Shown here in pieces: positions 33,293 to 42,657 of a stretch of 64,000 nt of DNA. Within the stretch, counting starts at the first letter, position 1, and every line of letters starts with the position of its first letter. The notes below the pieces were generated by a model that did not search any database, was not told the DNA's origin, and saw nothing but the letters and a program-made list of their open reading frames with translations. Origin of the DNA: Mesorhizobium sp. NFR06 (GTDB lineage Bacteria > Pseudomonadota > Alphaproteobacteria > Rhizobiales > Rhizobiaceae); the NCBI RefSeq assembly GCF_900115245.1, contig NZ_FOVT01000006.1:124001-188000 (forward strand), given 5' to 3'. A program made the translations under genes and the position numbers.

Positions 33293-33796
33293 TCACAGGC
33301 CCTGCAGGCGCGACAGGTCTTCCTGCGTCGCCTGGCGCTCGATGATGGTGCGGCCTTGCGCGTCCGTCATTTCGAAGCGGCCGTTATCGATCTCTTCCTT
33401 CATGCCGTTGGGATGGACGACCGTGATGCTGTTGCCGGTCACTTCGACCTTGTCGCCGGTCGCCGTGTTGACGTGACTGCCGGTCGCTTCCGAGGCCGAA
33501 TTGTTGCCTTGGCCCTGACCGTTGCCGTTGCCGTTGCTGCCGTTGCTGGAATTCGAGCCGCCGGCCGAACCGGAATTCGAACCGCCCTGCGAGCCGGAAT
33601 TGCCACCGCCGCCGTTGCCGCCGCCGTTGCCGCCACCACCACCACTGCCGCCGCGACCGCCGCCGGCATCGGCTGTGGCGGCGGCAATCCTTGGGGCGCC
33701 ATCAAAGGTAACGTGCCAAGGCGCAAGCGCCAGCGCCAGCGCGCTCGAGACGCGCAAGACCAACCAGGCAAGCCTGCTGAAACGACGATATCGCAT
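33293..33796 (-). CDS. Gly/Asn/Ser-rich secreted protein, copy 1
   Basis: A 167-residue exported protein. An N-terminal signal (RLAWLVLRVSSALALALAPW) leads to about 65 residues of almost only Gly, Asn and Ser, then a conserved 50-residue C-terminal domain: TGDKVEVTGNSITVVHPNGM, KEEIDNGRFEMTDAQGRTII and ERQATQEDLSRL. The ATG at 33796 is chosen as the signal peptide follows it. The low-complexity middle suggests a flexible spacer or matrix segment; the C-terminal part could be a small beta domain. Related to the next gene (34195-34767). Confidence 0.82.
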   Translation of the reverse strand: MRYRRFSRLAWLVLRVSSALALALAPWHVTFDGAPRIAAATADAGGGRGGSGGGGGNGGGNGGGGNSGSQGGSNSGSAGGSNSSNGSNGNGNGQGQGNNSASEATGSHVNTATGDKVEVTGNSITVVHPNGMKEEIDNGRFEMTDAQGRTIIERQATQEDLSRLQGL

Positions 33797-34030
33797 ATCT
33801 TCTCTTTGTTCCGGTTCCACCTCGGCCGGCCGAAGTTCCGCTCGCGGCACAGGCGAAGCGGAACCGGTGTCTTACCTGGCAAGGATTCACATTCCGGCGG
33901 GGCGACGGAAGCGGCCTCCGACCCATGCCCCGGCCTGTCGGACCATTTCGGCCGCCATGGGTGACCAACGTCGCAGTCGACAAGGCCTCGCCAAGGCCAA
34001 AGCGCGGCGCGCAGAAACGGGGCCGAGGCT

Positions 34031-34061
34031 CAAAAAATTACCCCCGCACGACGGCGGGGGC
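34031..34061 (-). terminator. Rho-independent terminator of the second Gly-rich gene
   Basis: CCCCCGC - loop - GCGGGGG (34041-34060). On the minus strand the stem is followed by TAATTTTTT, a textbook terminator about 130 bp after the stop of the gene at 34195-34767. The two paralogous genes thus each have their own terminator. Confidence 0.85.
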
Positions 34062-34194
34062 AAGGTGAGTGGCAAAGTTCTACCGCAAGACGATCAGGAT
34101 CGAAGCGACGAAGCAAAAGGTGGCAACCTAATTTTGCAGCGCTAACCTTCGGTCCCTTAAGATCTAATCCCGATAAAACCTCACTCTCACAAAC

Positions 34195-34767
34195 TCACAA
34201 ACTTTTCAGGCGATCGAGATCGGCAACGGTGGCCTGGCGGTCGACGATGGTGCGTCCGTATTTGTCTTCCATCCTGAACCGGCCGTTCTCGATCTTCTCC
34301 TTCATTCCATTGCGGTGCGTGACCTGGATCCGGTTGCGGCTGGCTTCGACTTTATCGCCGGTGAGGGCGTTCACGTGACTTTCGACATCGGCGGCGCTTG
34401 CCGCGCTGGGGCTGTTGTGCGTCGCGCTATTGCCCCTGCTGTTCCCACTGTTGTCGCCGCTATTGCCGTTGCCGTTGTTACCGTTGCTGTTTCCGCTGTC
34501 GCCGCTGTTACCGCCGTTACTGTTTCCGCCGCTGCCGCTGCTGCCGCTCCCGCTGTTACTGCTTCCGCCGCTCCCGCTGCTGCCCTTCCCGCCGCCGCCG
34601 CCGTTTCCGCCGTTGCCGCCGCCGTTTCCGCCGCCATTGCCGCCTTTGCCGGCATAGGCCTTGGTCACGACCGGACCATCGAGAGAGACAGTGAAAGGCG
34701 CGACGACAAGCGCCGACGCAACCAGCGCCGGCAAGACCAGCCTGCGGCCCATGCGCGTTCCGCGCAT
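34195..34767 (-). CDS. Gly/Asn/Ser-rich secreted protein, copy 2
   Basis: A 190-residue paralogue of the previous gene. After a signal sequence (RRLVLPALVASALVVAPFTV) and KAYAGKG comes a run of about 85 residues of Gly, Ser and Asn, then the same C-terminal domain: TGDKVEASRNRIQVTHRNGM, KEKIENGRFRMEDKYGRTIV and DRQATVADLDRL. The ATG at 34767 has GGGGAG upstream; an ATG at 34752 is possible. About 60% of the C-terminal domain agrees between copies by eye, while the repeats differ in length. Confidence 0.82.
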   Translation of the reverse strand: MRGTRMGRRLVLPALVASALVVAPFTVSLDGPVVTKAYAGKGGNGGGNGGGNGGNGGGGGKGSSGSGGSSNSGSGSSGSGGNSNGGNSGDSGNSNGNNGNGNSGDNSGNSRGNSATHNSPSAASAADVESHVNALTGDKVEASRNRIQVTHRNGMKEKIENGRFRMEDKYGRTIVDRQATVADLDRLKSL

Positions 34768-35059
34768 CCCCATCTCCCCACGCCAGCCCTTCGGCCCGTC
34801 GGCCGCACTACCCCACCGGCAATGTCGCAGCATAAGCATCCCCAATCGGCTGTGCATAAGGAAGTGGCCCACGACCCTTGTCTTGTCCACTCGGACTTAT
34901 TGCGCTTTTCCGTAGGACCTAAGTCTGATTTCAACCACCGGATGTGGTCGGACATTGCCGCCGGAGGTCGATTTTTTCCAAGCCGGCCAAGCCTTACGAC
35001 GCGGCGCAGACCCGCTGCACACTTCCAGGCTCGGCGCGCGGCAGGTCCGGCAGGCGGAT

Positions 35060-35944
35060 TCAGGCGGGCGACGGCACCGGCCGCCGTGCCGCGACCGCCG
35101 TGCCGAAGACGGCGGCAATGACCGCGGCGATGCCGGCGCATTGCAGCAGGCTGAGCTTCTCATGCAGGAACAGAAAGCCGGTCAAGGCGCCGCCCGCCGG
35201 CTCCAGGCACACAAGCATGCCATAGACCTTGGCGGGCATGCGGGCCAGCACCAGCATTTCCAGGTAGAAGGGCAGCGCGCTGGAGAACAGGCCGACCACG
35301 GCCGCGCCCGCCATGATGTGCGGGTCGCCGAGATAGGGTTGCGCGGCGCCGAAGCCGAAAGGCAGCGCCAGCACCGCGGCGATAGCCATGCCATAGGCGG
35401 AGGTGCGCACGCCAAGCTCGGCGCCGGCCTTCTGCGCGAAGACGATGTAGAGCCCCCAGCAGGCGCCGGCCGCCAGCGCCAGCGCCACACCCGCCGGATC
35501 GAGCCCGCGGCTGGCATCGGCAAATGGCGAAAGCAGCACGATGCCGACTATCGCCAAAGCCACCCAGACGAGGTCGAGCAGGCGCCTGGAGCCAAGCGTC
35601 GCGACAAACAGCGGCCCGGTGAATTCGAGCGCCACGCAGATGCCGAGCGGAATGCGCTGGAGCGCGGCATAGAAAAGCATGTTCATGGCGCAGACGGTGA
35701 CGCCATAGGCGACGAGCCAGGGCATGTTCCGGCGCGAGGGCAGCACCTGCCATGGCCGCAGCGCCGCCGCCAGCATCAGCGCGCCGATGGCGAGCCTCAG
35801 CATCGTCGTGCCTTCCGAGCCGAGCACCGGGAACAGGCTCTTGGCGAAAGCGGCGCCGAGCTGCACGGAAAGCATGGCGCCAAGCAGGCCGAACACGGGC
35901 ATGGCGCCCACCCCGGGAGCTGAGCTGACGGCCGGCGATGACAT
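35060..35944 (-). CDS. EamA/DMT-family exporter, RhtA-like
   Basis: A 294-residue permease with ten predicted membrane segments in two EamA repeats. The first (MPVFGLLGAMLSVQLGAAFA, KSLFPVLGSEGTTMLRLAIG) closely follows the pattern of RhtA, the threonine/homoserine exporter. EPAGGALTGFLFLHEKLSLL closes the second. The ATG at 35944 has GGGAGAGGA upstream. Amino-acid export is likely; the specific substrate is inferred from resemblance only. Confidence 0.87.
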   Translation of the reverse strand: MSSPAVSSAPGVGAMPVFGLLGAMLSVQLGAAFAKSLFPVLGSEGTTMLRLAIGALMLAAALRPWQVLPSRRNMPWLVAYGVTVCAMNMLFYAALQRIPLGICVALEFTGPLFVATLGSRRLLDLVWVALAIVGIVLLSPFADASRGLDPAGVALALAAGACWGLYIVFAQKAGAELGVRTSAYGMAIAAVLALPFGFGAAQPYLGDPHIMAGAAVVGLFSSALPFYLEMLVLARMPAKVYGMLVCLEPAGGALTGFLFLHEKLSLLQCAGIAAVIAAVFGTAVAARRPVPSPA

Positions 35945-36589
35945 GCATTCCTCTCCCATATCCGTCCTGGCGCGACGGGGTCGGTGGGGCTTAGCGCGAA
36001 GCGCGGCGCCTGTCGTGAGGCAGCGAGAGACGGTCGGCTGGGACAAGGGATGGTTGCCGGCCCCATACGCCGCCCCGCTCTCCACCGGAGGCATGCACCG
36101 CAGTGCGGCAAGATCACTGCCGCAGCGCACAACACCTTGAACTCAAAGCGATTTCGACCAACGGCCCACAGTATCGTTGGAGTACAAATCTCTGCACTTT
36201 GACATTGCTTCCAATACTCTAGCGAAAGTTGCGGATATTACTTCAACACACTTCACCAATTATTATCCACCGACTCTCGGGACTAAAGTCCCATATATTT
36301 TAGGACCACAGGCTTCGCTCCAAAAAAATTTGAGGGAATTCATAACCTTCGACGCAGGGATCACGACTTTGTTTCAGCCGTGAAGGCATTGTGTGTTGCG
36401 CCGCAACATCGCGGCGACAATCGTTCGCGATAAAACAGTGGAGGATTCCGTCATACACGTGACAGTGGGCAGTGCGCTGACCGCCGCCGGCGGTCGGCAC
36501 CTTGGGCCCGGCAAGCGACGCTTGCCGGCATGGCCTCGTGTCATCCCTCCTTCGCATCATGGGAGACATGCGGCCCGCGGAAGCCACTG
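35945..36589. other. 645-bp gap with an AT-rich middle
   Basis: About 36150-36400 is markedly AT-rich compared with its surroundings (for example 36230-36310). A 68-codon frame starts with TTG at 36177 but has no ribosome-binding site and no family character. The region probably holds promoters for the glycan operon downstream; it may also be foreign DNA. Confidence 0.5.
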
Positions 36590-37729
36590 ATGGCCAACAC
36601 CCGCGACATTCAGCTGGATTCGCTGCGGGCCGTTGCCGTGATGCTGGTGCTTTATTCGCATTTTCTCGCGTCCGGCGGCTCTTCCTTCCTCGGCCATCTC
36701 GGCGTGCGGCTGTTCTTCGTGCTCTCCGGCTTCCTGATCACACGGCTTTTGCTGGAGGCGCGCGACGCCGCCGCATTCGAGGCCGGACCGGCGCTGCGGT
36801 CCTTCTATGCCAGGCGCGCGCTGCGGATATTTCCGCCCTATTTCGCGGTGCTGGCATTCGTCTGGCTGACCGACCTGGAACAGGCCAGATCGTCGCTCGC
36901 CTGGCATGCGCTCTATCTCTCGAACTTCTGGTATGCACACCGCAACGACTGGACGCCCTGGTTGCTCTGCCATTTCTGGAGCCTCAGCATCGAGGAGCAG
37001 TTCTATCTCGCCTGGCCGCTGATCGTGCTTCTGGCGCCGCGCCGGCGCATCGAAGCGATCACCATAGCCGTCATCGCCTTCTCGCTCGCCTGCCGCTTCT
37101 ACTGGCCGGTCGCGGCCGACCCGGCGCTCGCCCGGGACCTGTTGCCGCCGGCCTCGATGGACGCGCTTGGCGGCGGCGCCCTGCTGGCGGTCCGCCACGC
37201 CAGGGGCGCCGGTGTGCCGCGATGGATGCGGCTCGGCTGGCCGGCCCTGGCGGCGGTCTTCCTGCTTGTCGTCCGGTCCGACCCTGGGCCGGCGAATTCG
37301 CTATGGGAGTGGCCGCGCTGGGTGCTGGTGCAGGTGCTGCCGCTGGTGCCGATGGTGGCGATCGTCGCCGCCTGCTCGACCGGCCTCGGCGGCACGCTCG
37401 GCAGGCTGGCCGAGTTGCGGCCGCTGCTTCTGCTCGGCCGCATCAGCTACGGCGTCTACCTCTACCATTCGATCCTCCTGGCCTATGTCGTCAAGGCGCA
37501 GCCCTGGATCCCGCTCGATGTGTCGGAACAGGGGCCGGGCCGGTTCCTGGTCGCCGGCGCAGGCACGATCGCCGCCGCCACGCTGTCCTGGGTGCTGTTC
37601 GAAAGGCCTTTGAACAGCCTCAAGCGCTATTTTCCTTACGTTAGACGCGCACGCGCGCCGGGCGAGACCAACTGGATCAGCCCGACGGCCGGTGGGCTCG
37701 AGCTTCGGCGAACGGAGGCGAGGCGATGA
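36590..37729 (+). CDS. Acyltransferase 3 family membrane protein (OafA/ExoZ type)
   Basis: A 379-residue integral membrane O-acyltransferase with about ten segments. It opens with RDIQLDSLRAVAVMLVLYSH (the conserved start with the catalytic histidine), then GHLGVRLFFVLSGFLITRLL and RRALRIFPPYF, and later SLSIEEQFYLAWPL. Such enzymes add acetyl or succinyl groups to exopolysaccharide, lipopolysaccharide or Nod factors. ATG at 36590 is chosen at the start of the conserved domain. It heads a four-gene surface-glycan operon and overlaps the next gene by four bases. Confidence 0.9.
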   Translation: MANTRDIQLDSLRAVAVMLVLYSHFLASGGSSFLGHLGVRLFFVLSGFLITRLLLEARDAAAFEAGPALRSFYARRALRIFPPYFAVLAFVWLTDLEQARSSLAWHALYLSNFWYAHRNDWTPWLLCHFWSLSIEEQFYLAWPLIVLLAPRRRIEAITIAVIAFSLACRFYWPVAADPALARDLLPPASMDALGGGALLAVRHARGAGVPRWMRLGWPALAAVFLLVVRSDPGPANSLWEWPRWVLVQVLPLVPMVAIVAACSTGLGGTLGRLAELRPLLLLGRISYGVYLYHSILLAYVVKAQPWIPLDVSEQGPGRFLVAGAGTIAAATLSWVLFERPLNSLKRYFPYVRRARAPGETNWISPTAGGLELRRTEARR

Positions 37730-38838
37730 TGGCGAGCGCGCCCCTCATCTCCGTGCTTTTGCCGGTCTACAATGCCGAGCCCTTCGTCGCTGCCGCGATC
37801 GGCTCGATCCTGCGGCAGGACTACCGCCGGCTCGAAGTCATCGCCATCGACGACGGATCGACCGACCGCTCGCTGGAAATCCTCGAACGCTGCCGCAAGG
37901 CCGACGGCCGCGTTCGCCTCATCTCGCGCGAGAACCGCGGCCTCGTCGCCAGCCTCAACGAGTGTCTGGCGGTCGCGCAGGGCGAACTCGTGGCGCGCAT
38001 GGACGCCGACGACTTCGCCTATCCCTGGCGGCTGTCGCGCCAGGCGGCGCTGTTTGCCGCGCGGCCGGAACTCGGCTTCTGCGGATCACTCGTCGACACA
38101 TTGCTGCACGGCCGCATAGCGCGGGGCAGGCCCGATCCGGTGTTCCGCCTCGACCTGCCGGTGCTGGCGAAATTCTTCACCATCTTCATGCACCCGACGG
38201 TGGTCTATAACCGCCGGGTCATCGGCGCCGCCGCCCTTCATTACGACGGCTCTTACGGCCATGCCGAGGATTTCGACCTCTTCCGGCGGCTCGCCGACCG
38301 CTATCCGGCGGCGATGATGAAGGAGAGCCTGCTGGTCTACCGGATCCATCCCGGCAGCGTGACCAGCCGGCACGCGAGCGAGATGCGGCGCACGCACCTC
38401 AGGATCGTCGGCGAGAATCTCGAGCGCGAGCGCCTCGCGGACGACACCTCGGACCTGCGCGCCATCGGCGATGTGGTTTCCGTCGAGACCGTGCGCCGGG
38501 CGGCAGGGTTCATCCACGCGCTGGAAGAGCGGATCGCCGCCCTGCCCGACACGACACGGCCGAGCTTCGAGGCTGGCGCGCTGAACCTGTTCTATTTCCT
38601 CTACCAGCTCGTCAACGACGAGGAACGCCCGGCGCTGACGCATGAATTGCTGACGCTGACGGCGAAATGGAACGCCATCCGCCGCCGCGAGAAATACGCG
38701 CTCAGCCCCGGCGCCTGGGCGCCATGGCTCAGCCAGGCCTCGATGTGGGCGGGAAAACGGGCGGATTGGGTCGCCTACCGCTTCCAATCGGCGCCGGCGG
38801 CGTCCGCGCTCGCGCCCTACCGGATGGGGGCCGCATGA
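37726..38838 (+). CDS. Glycosyltransferase family 2
   Basis: A 370-residue GT-A fold enzyme. The N-terminus ISVLLPVYNAEPFVAAAIGS with VIAIDDGSTDRS binds the nucleotide sugar; MDADDFAYPWRL holds the DxD metal motif, and YGHAEDFDLFRRLAD contains the catalytic ED pair. No membrane helix is evident, so it acts at the cytoplasmic face. It overlaps the acyltransferase gene by ATGA. Sugar and acceptor are unknown. Confidence 0.92.
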   Translation: MMASAPLISVLLPVYNAEPFVAAAIGSILRQDYRRLEVIAIDDGSTDRSLEILERCRKADGRVRLISRENRGLVASLNECLAVAQGELVARMDADDFAYPWRLSRQAALFAARPELGFCGSLVDTLLHGRIARGRPDPVFRLDLPVLAKFFTIFMHPTVVYNRRVIGAAALHYDGSYGHAEDFDLFRRLADRYPAAMMKESLLVYRIHPGSVTSRHASEMRRTHLRIVGENLERERLADDTSDLRAIGDVVSVETVRRAAGFIHALEERIAALPDTTRPSFEAGALNLFYFLYQLVNDEERPALTHELLTLTAKWNAIRRREKYALSPGAWAPWLSQASMWAGKRADWVAYRFQSAPAASALAPYRMGAA

Positions 38839-38869
38839 GGCGAGGTGTCGCTACCGCCGGAGCCGCGCC

Positions 38870-39892
38870 ATGAACGCCGGGCGCCATCCGCTGCTGCACC
38901 CGGCCCCGCCGGCGCCGCCTTGGCCCAGGCGGCGGCCGCAGGTTTCCTTCATCGTCTGCACGTGGGACCGGCTCGCGATGCTGGAGGCGTGCATTGGATC
39001 GATCCGCGACGCCTGCCGGGCGCATCCCGCCGTCACCGCAGAGCTCGTGGTGGTCGACAACGGCTCGCGCGACGGCACGGCCGAATATCTTTCGCGGATC
39101 GCCGCGACCTCCGACATTGCGCTGGCCGCGATCCGTGAGCCGCGAGCCGGGCTGGCGGCGGCGCGCAATGCGGGGGTGGCGCAAGCGCGCGGGCGAATCC
39201 TGGTCTTCGTCGACGATGACTGCAGGCTCGACCGCAACTACCTTGCCGACCTGCAGCGGCACTATGCCAGCGGCGAGAGACGACTGATCCGCGGCGGCCG
39301 CGTCGAGATCGGCGACCCGCGCGACCTGCCCTTCACCATCAAGCGCTGCGACAGGCGCGAGCGGCTGACGCCAGCCGTCCATCCGGGCGGCTTCGTGCTT
39401 GGCTGCAACATGACCATGCACCGCGACGTCGCCGCCCGCATCGGCCCGTTCGACGAGCGCTTCGGCGCCGGGGGGGCGCTGCGCTCGGCCGAGGACACGG
39501 ACTATCTGGTGCGGGCCATGCTCGCCGGCATGGCGGTCGAATATGTGCCCGACATGACGATCTTCCATCACCATGGCAGGCGCGACCGCAAGGCGGTCGA
39601 CCGGCTGCACCGCGACTATCATTTCGGCAACGGCGCGCTGTGTCTCAAGCATGCCCGACGCGCGCCCTGGCTGCTGCGCCATTTCTACTGGGCGGGCCGC
39701 GCGGCGCTGCGCGAGTTGGCCGGCGGCCCGCGCTTCGACCAGGAGCTCAGGCTGTCGCACTGGCCGATCGTTCTCATGAACCTCGCGGGCGCGGCGAAAT
39801 TCATGCTGCTCGTGCTCGCCGGACGCCAGGAGCAGCAGGCACGGCCGAGCCAGGAAGCCGCCGAAGCCAGGGCGGAGGCCGGCGCGCGATGA
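38870..39892 (+). CDS. Glycosyltransferase family 2
   Basis: A 340-residue GT2 enzyme: VSFIVCTWDRLAMLEACIGS, ELVVVDNGSRDGTAEYL, the DxD site in ILVFVDDDCRLDRNYL, and SAEDTDYLVRAMLAG as the acceptor-base region. A proline-rich start (HPAPPAPPWPRRRP) precedes the fold. The C-terminal hydrophobic stretch (PIVLMNLAGAAKFMLLVLA) may touch the membrane. It lies 31 bp after the other GT2 gene and overlaps the ABC exporter by ATGA. Confidence 0.92.
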   Translation: MNAGRHPLLHPAPPAPPWPRRRPQVSFIVCTWDRLAMLEACIGSIRDACRAHPAVTAELVVVDNGSRDGTAEYLSRIAATSDIALAAIREPRAGLAAARNAGVAQARGRILVFVDDDCRLDRNYLADLQRHYASGERRLIRGGRVEIGDPRDLPFTIKRCDRRERLTPAVHPGGFVLGCNMTMHRDVAARIGPFDERFGAGGALRSAEDTDYLVRAMLAGMAVEYVPDMTIFHHHGRRDRKAVDRLHRDYHFGNGALCLKHARRAPWLLRHFYWAGRAALRELAGGPRFDQELRLSHWPIVLMNLAGAAKFMLLVLAGRQEQQARPSQEAAEARAEAGAR

Positions 39893-41667
39893 GCATGCGC
39901 AAAACCCCAACGCTGTCGCTTTTGCGGCGGGCGCTCGGCCGCCGGCAGCTCGGCCTGCTGCCCGTCGTCGTCGCGCTCGGCCTGGCAAGTGCGGCGCTCG
40001 AAGGGTTCGGCGTCGGGCTGATCATCCCGCTGCTTGGCATCATCATGGGGCACGGCGAGCCGACGGTCATGGCCGGCCTCTCCGCCCTGCTGCAGAAAGT
40101 CGGCGCCGGACTGGGCGAGCGCGAGCGGCTGATCGCGATTGCGGCCGCGATCCTGGGCTCTATCCTGCTCAAGAACCTGCTTGCCTTCGCCAATTCGGTG
40201 CTGACCGCGCATATCTATGGCAAGGCCAGCCAGGCGATCCGCGGCGCGCTCGCGGAGCGGCTGCTTTCGGTCGGCTATCCCTTCTTCCTGAAGGAAAGCC
40301 CAGGGCGGCTGCTCAACATCATCTCCAACGAATCCTGGCGGGCGTCGGACGCCATCCAGGGGATGCTCACCGCTGTCGTCAGCGCCTCGGCTGCGGTCAT
40401 CCTGCTAGTGTTCCTGCTGCTGTTCTCCTGGCAGATGACGCTCCTGGTGATGCTCGGCCTGGCGCTGGTGCAAGCCGCCCATATGGCGCTGTCGGCGCAT
40501 CTCAGGGGCCCGAGCCGCAGCGTGGCGGCGCGCAACAGCGCGTTGGCCTCGCAGATGCTGCATCTCGTCCATGCCGGCCGGCTGATCCGCATCTTCGGCC
40601 AGGAGGCGCGCGAGAAGGCAGCGTTCGACAAGGCCTCCGACGGCGTGCGGCGGGCGGCCTTCCTGCTTGCCAACCGCCAGGGCGCGCTGGCGCCGCTGAC
40701 CGAAGTGCTGCACGCGGTGCTGTTCCTGGCGGTGGTGATCGGCGCCTGGCTTGCGGGTTTGAGCTTTCCGCTGGTCGCCGCCTTCCTGATCCTACTCTAC
40801 CGCCTGCAGCCGCATGTGCGGGCGCTGCAGATGACCTGGAGCCAGTTGCAGGGGCTTTCCGGCTCGCTGGAAGAGGTGAGCTGGCTGCTCGACCCGACGG
40901 GCAAGCCGGCGCCACCGCAAGGCAGCCGGCCATTTGCCGCTTTGAGCGACAGGATCGCCTTCGACGGCGTGAGCTTCAGCTATGCCAATGAGGAGCAGCG
41001 CGCGGCGGTGCTGCACGCCGCGAGCTTCGACATCATGAGCGGCCGCTCGACAGCGCTGATCGGCCGCTCCGGCGCCGGCAAGACGACGATCGTCAATCTG
41101 CTCTGCCGCTTCGTCGAGCCGGACGGCGGCAGGATCCTGGTCGACGGCGCGTCACTCGGCGATATCGACCCGGTCGCGTGGCGGGCCCATATCGCCCTGG
41201 CCAGCCAGGAGTTGGAGCTGGTGGACGGCACCATCCTCGACAACATCACCTATGGCAAGGACACGGCGACACCCGAGGAAGCGCGCCGCGCGGCGACGCT
41301 CGCCGAGGCGCATGAGTTCATCGAGCGCCTGCCGCAAGCTTACCAAACCATCGTCGGCTATCGCGGCGTCAACCTTTCGGCCGGGCAGCGGCAGCGCATC
41401 GCGCTGGCGCGCGCGCTGGTGCGCGACCCCGACATATTGATCCTCGACGAAGCCACCAACGCGGTGGACGGGCTCTCCGAAGCGGCGATCGTGGAGACGC
41501 TGAAATCGCGCGCCGGCCGCCGCACGACGATCGTCATCAGCCACCACCACTCGACGATCTCGTTCTGCGACGATCTGGTGATCCTGGAGCACGGCCGGGT
41601 GAAGAAGCAGGCGCCGTTCGCGACGCTGGCGGCGCGCAGCATGGATGAATTGTATCAGCCGGAGTGA
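39889..41667 (+). CDS. MsbA-like ABC exporter (fused membrane and ATPase domains)
   Basis: A 592-residue half-transporter. Six membrane helices fill residues 20-300. The nucleotide-binding domain has Walker A GRSGAGKTT, Q-loop IALASQELELVDGT, signature NLSAGQRQRIALARAL and Walker B ILILDEAT, with the switch histidine in VISHHHS. The signature reads LSAGQ in place of LSGGQ, a tolerated variant. In this operon (acyltransferase, two glycosyltransferases) it is probably the flippase for a lipid-linked glycan. Start: ATG at 39889 overlapping the previous stop. Confidence 0.92.
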   Translation: MSMRKTPTLSLLRRALGRRQLGLLPVVVALGLASAALEGFGVGLIIPLLGIIMGHGEPTVMAGLSALLQKVGAGLGERERLIAIAAAILGSILLKNLLAFANSVLTAHIYGKASQAIRGALAERLLSVGYPFFLKESPGRLLNIISNESWRASDAIQGMLTAVVSASAAVILLVFLLLFSWQMTLLVMLGLALVQAAHMALSAHLRGPSRSVAARNSALASQMLHLVHAGRLIRIFGQEAREKAAFDKASDGVRRAAFLLANRQGALAPLTEVLHAVLFLAVVIGAWLAGLSFPLVAAFLILLYRLQPHVRALQMTWSQLQGLSGSLEEVSWLLDPTGKPAPPQGSRPFAALSDRIAFDGVSFSYANEEQRAAVLHAASFDIMSGRSTALIGRSGAGKTTIVNLLCRFVEPDGGRILVDGASLGDIDPVAWRAHIALASQELELVDGTILDNITYGKDTATPEEARRAATLAEAHEFIERLPQAYQTIVGYRGVNLSAGQRQRIALARALVRDPDILILDEATNAVDGLSEAAIVETLKSRAGRRTTIVISHHHSTISFCDDLVILEHGRVKKQAPFATLAARSMDELYQPE

Positions 41668-41689
41668 AGGGGGATTCGCCGGGCCTCCC

Positions 41690-41780
41690 CCTGAGACGCT
41701 GGCGGGACAGCGCGCCCCTCCGCCCTGCCGGGCATCTCCCCCCGTTTGGGGGCCTCAGCGGGAGATGGAGATCAGATGTC
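41690..41780. repeat. Intergenic repeat (CTCCCCC/GGCAGGG family)
   Basis: GGCGGGACAGCGCGCCCCTC, then CCGCCCTGCCGGGCATCTCC and a CCCCGTTTGGGG hairpin. The same block is found at 8515-8560, 44247-44294 and 44381-44427. The gap 41668-41929 contains no supported gene. Confidence 0.75.
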
Positions 41781-41929
41781 CGCCGGTTCGTGCGACGAGT
41801 TCGTCGACCAACAGGTCCCATGCCGCCGAGTTTCGGGACCGCCGTGCACCAGCACGATTGTCATTCGTCATCCTCACTTATGGTCAACCAAGGCCTCGCG
41901 GCCCGGGACGGCGCGTGCACTGCGCCGGC

Positions 41930-42190
41930 TTACAGCGACACGATCTCGGCGAACTCGAACTCCAGGAACCCGTGGGCGACGAACGGTAGCCGCGCCACTT
42001 GCGCCTTCGCCTCAGCCAGATCGGTACAGTGCAAAACTCCAAACACGCCGCCGCCGTCGGCCCTTCGATAGGCCGCCGACAGAACGCCTTCAGCGCGCAA
42101 CTCGGCGACCACTTGGTCTTCCCCGGCGCGGTAGGCTTCGAACCCTTTTTTCTTCCAAGCGTCCGCCGTGATCAAGAAATCCATATTCAT
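41930..42190 (-). CDS. Muconolactone-isomerase-like small protein
   Basis: An 86-residue protein of the dimeric alpha/beta-barrel kind: MNMDFLITADAWKKKGFEAY, then VVAELRAEGVLSAAYRRADG and HGFLEFEFAEIVSL. This resembles muconolactone delta-isomerase-like and YciI-like families; a specific activity is not shown. The ATG at 42190 has GGAAAGGA upstream. It is the last gene of a three-gene operon with a SnoaL-like protein and an SDR. Confidence 0.75.
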   Translation of the reverse strand: MNMDFLITADAWKKKGFEAYRAGEDQVVAELRAEGVLSAAYRRADGGGVFGVLHCTDLAEAKAQVARLPFVAHGFLEFEFAEIVSL

Positions 42191-42222
42191 AGTCCTTTCC
42201 GTCGTGTGTTCGGGGGTGGCGT

Positions 42223-42639
42223 TCAGGACATCGGGACGATCTTGCACGTACAGTACCGTGCGATCTGCCACGCGCCGATCGTCGATCTCCGCAGGACGAA
42301 CAGCTCCTGATACTGTGCAGGCTGAACTTCGCCGGTTGCTTTGATCGTCTCAGTGCCCTCGGTTGCGCTGCGGACGAAGGCCCATTCAGCGCTCATCCGG
42401 ACGACTTCCTTGATCTCGTAGGTCATGTCGAAGCCGACAGCCTCGAACACCTTGGGATAGACCATGGCTAGCACGTCCTTGCCCACGACCGCTGGCCTGC
42501 CCGGAGCCATCAGCACTCCGTCATCGGCGTAATTCGCCACCACGGCGGCTGCATCAGCGCGGTTGAACGCGGTCAGGTAGGAGATGGCCGTCGCTTCGAC
42601 CGCAGCCAGCTCGTCATCGGATGTTCCACTCACCGCCAT
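42223..42639 (-). CDS. SnoaL/DUF4440-type (NTF2-like) protein
   Basis: A 138-residue NTF2-fold protein: ATAISYLTAFNRADAAAVVA, then YADDGVLMAPGRPAVVGKD and GAWQIARYCTCKIVPMS. These are ketosteroid-isomerase relatives, mostly of unknown activity; small-molecule binding is likely. It sits between the SDR gene (18 bp upstream) and the muconolactone-isomerase-like gene, all under the divergent HxlR regulator. Confidence 0.87.
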   Translation of the reverse strand: MAVSGTSDDELAAVEATAISYLTAFNRADAAAVVANYADDGVLMAPGRPAVVGKDVLAMVYPKVFEAVGFDMTYEIKEVVRMSAEWAFVRSATEGTETIKATGEVQPAQYQELFVLRRSTIGAWQIARYCTCKIVPMS

Positions 42640-42657
42640 ATCCTGGCCTCCGTTAGT

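Noticed and set aside
36177..36383. A 68-codon frame in the AT-rich gap
   Set aside because: TTG start without ribosome-binding site and no family character.
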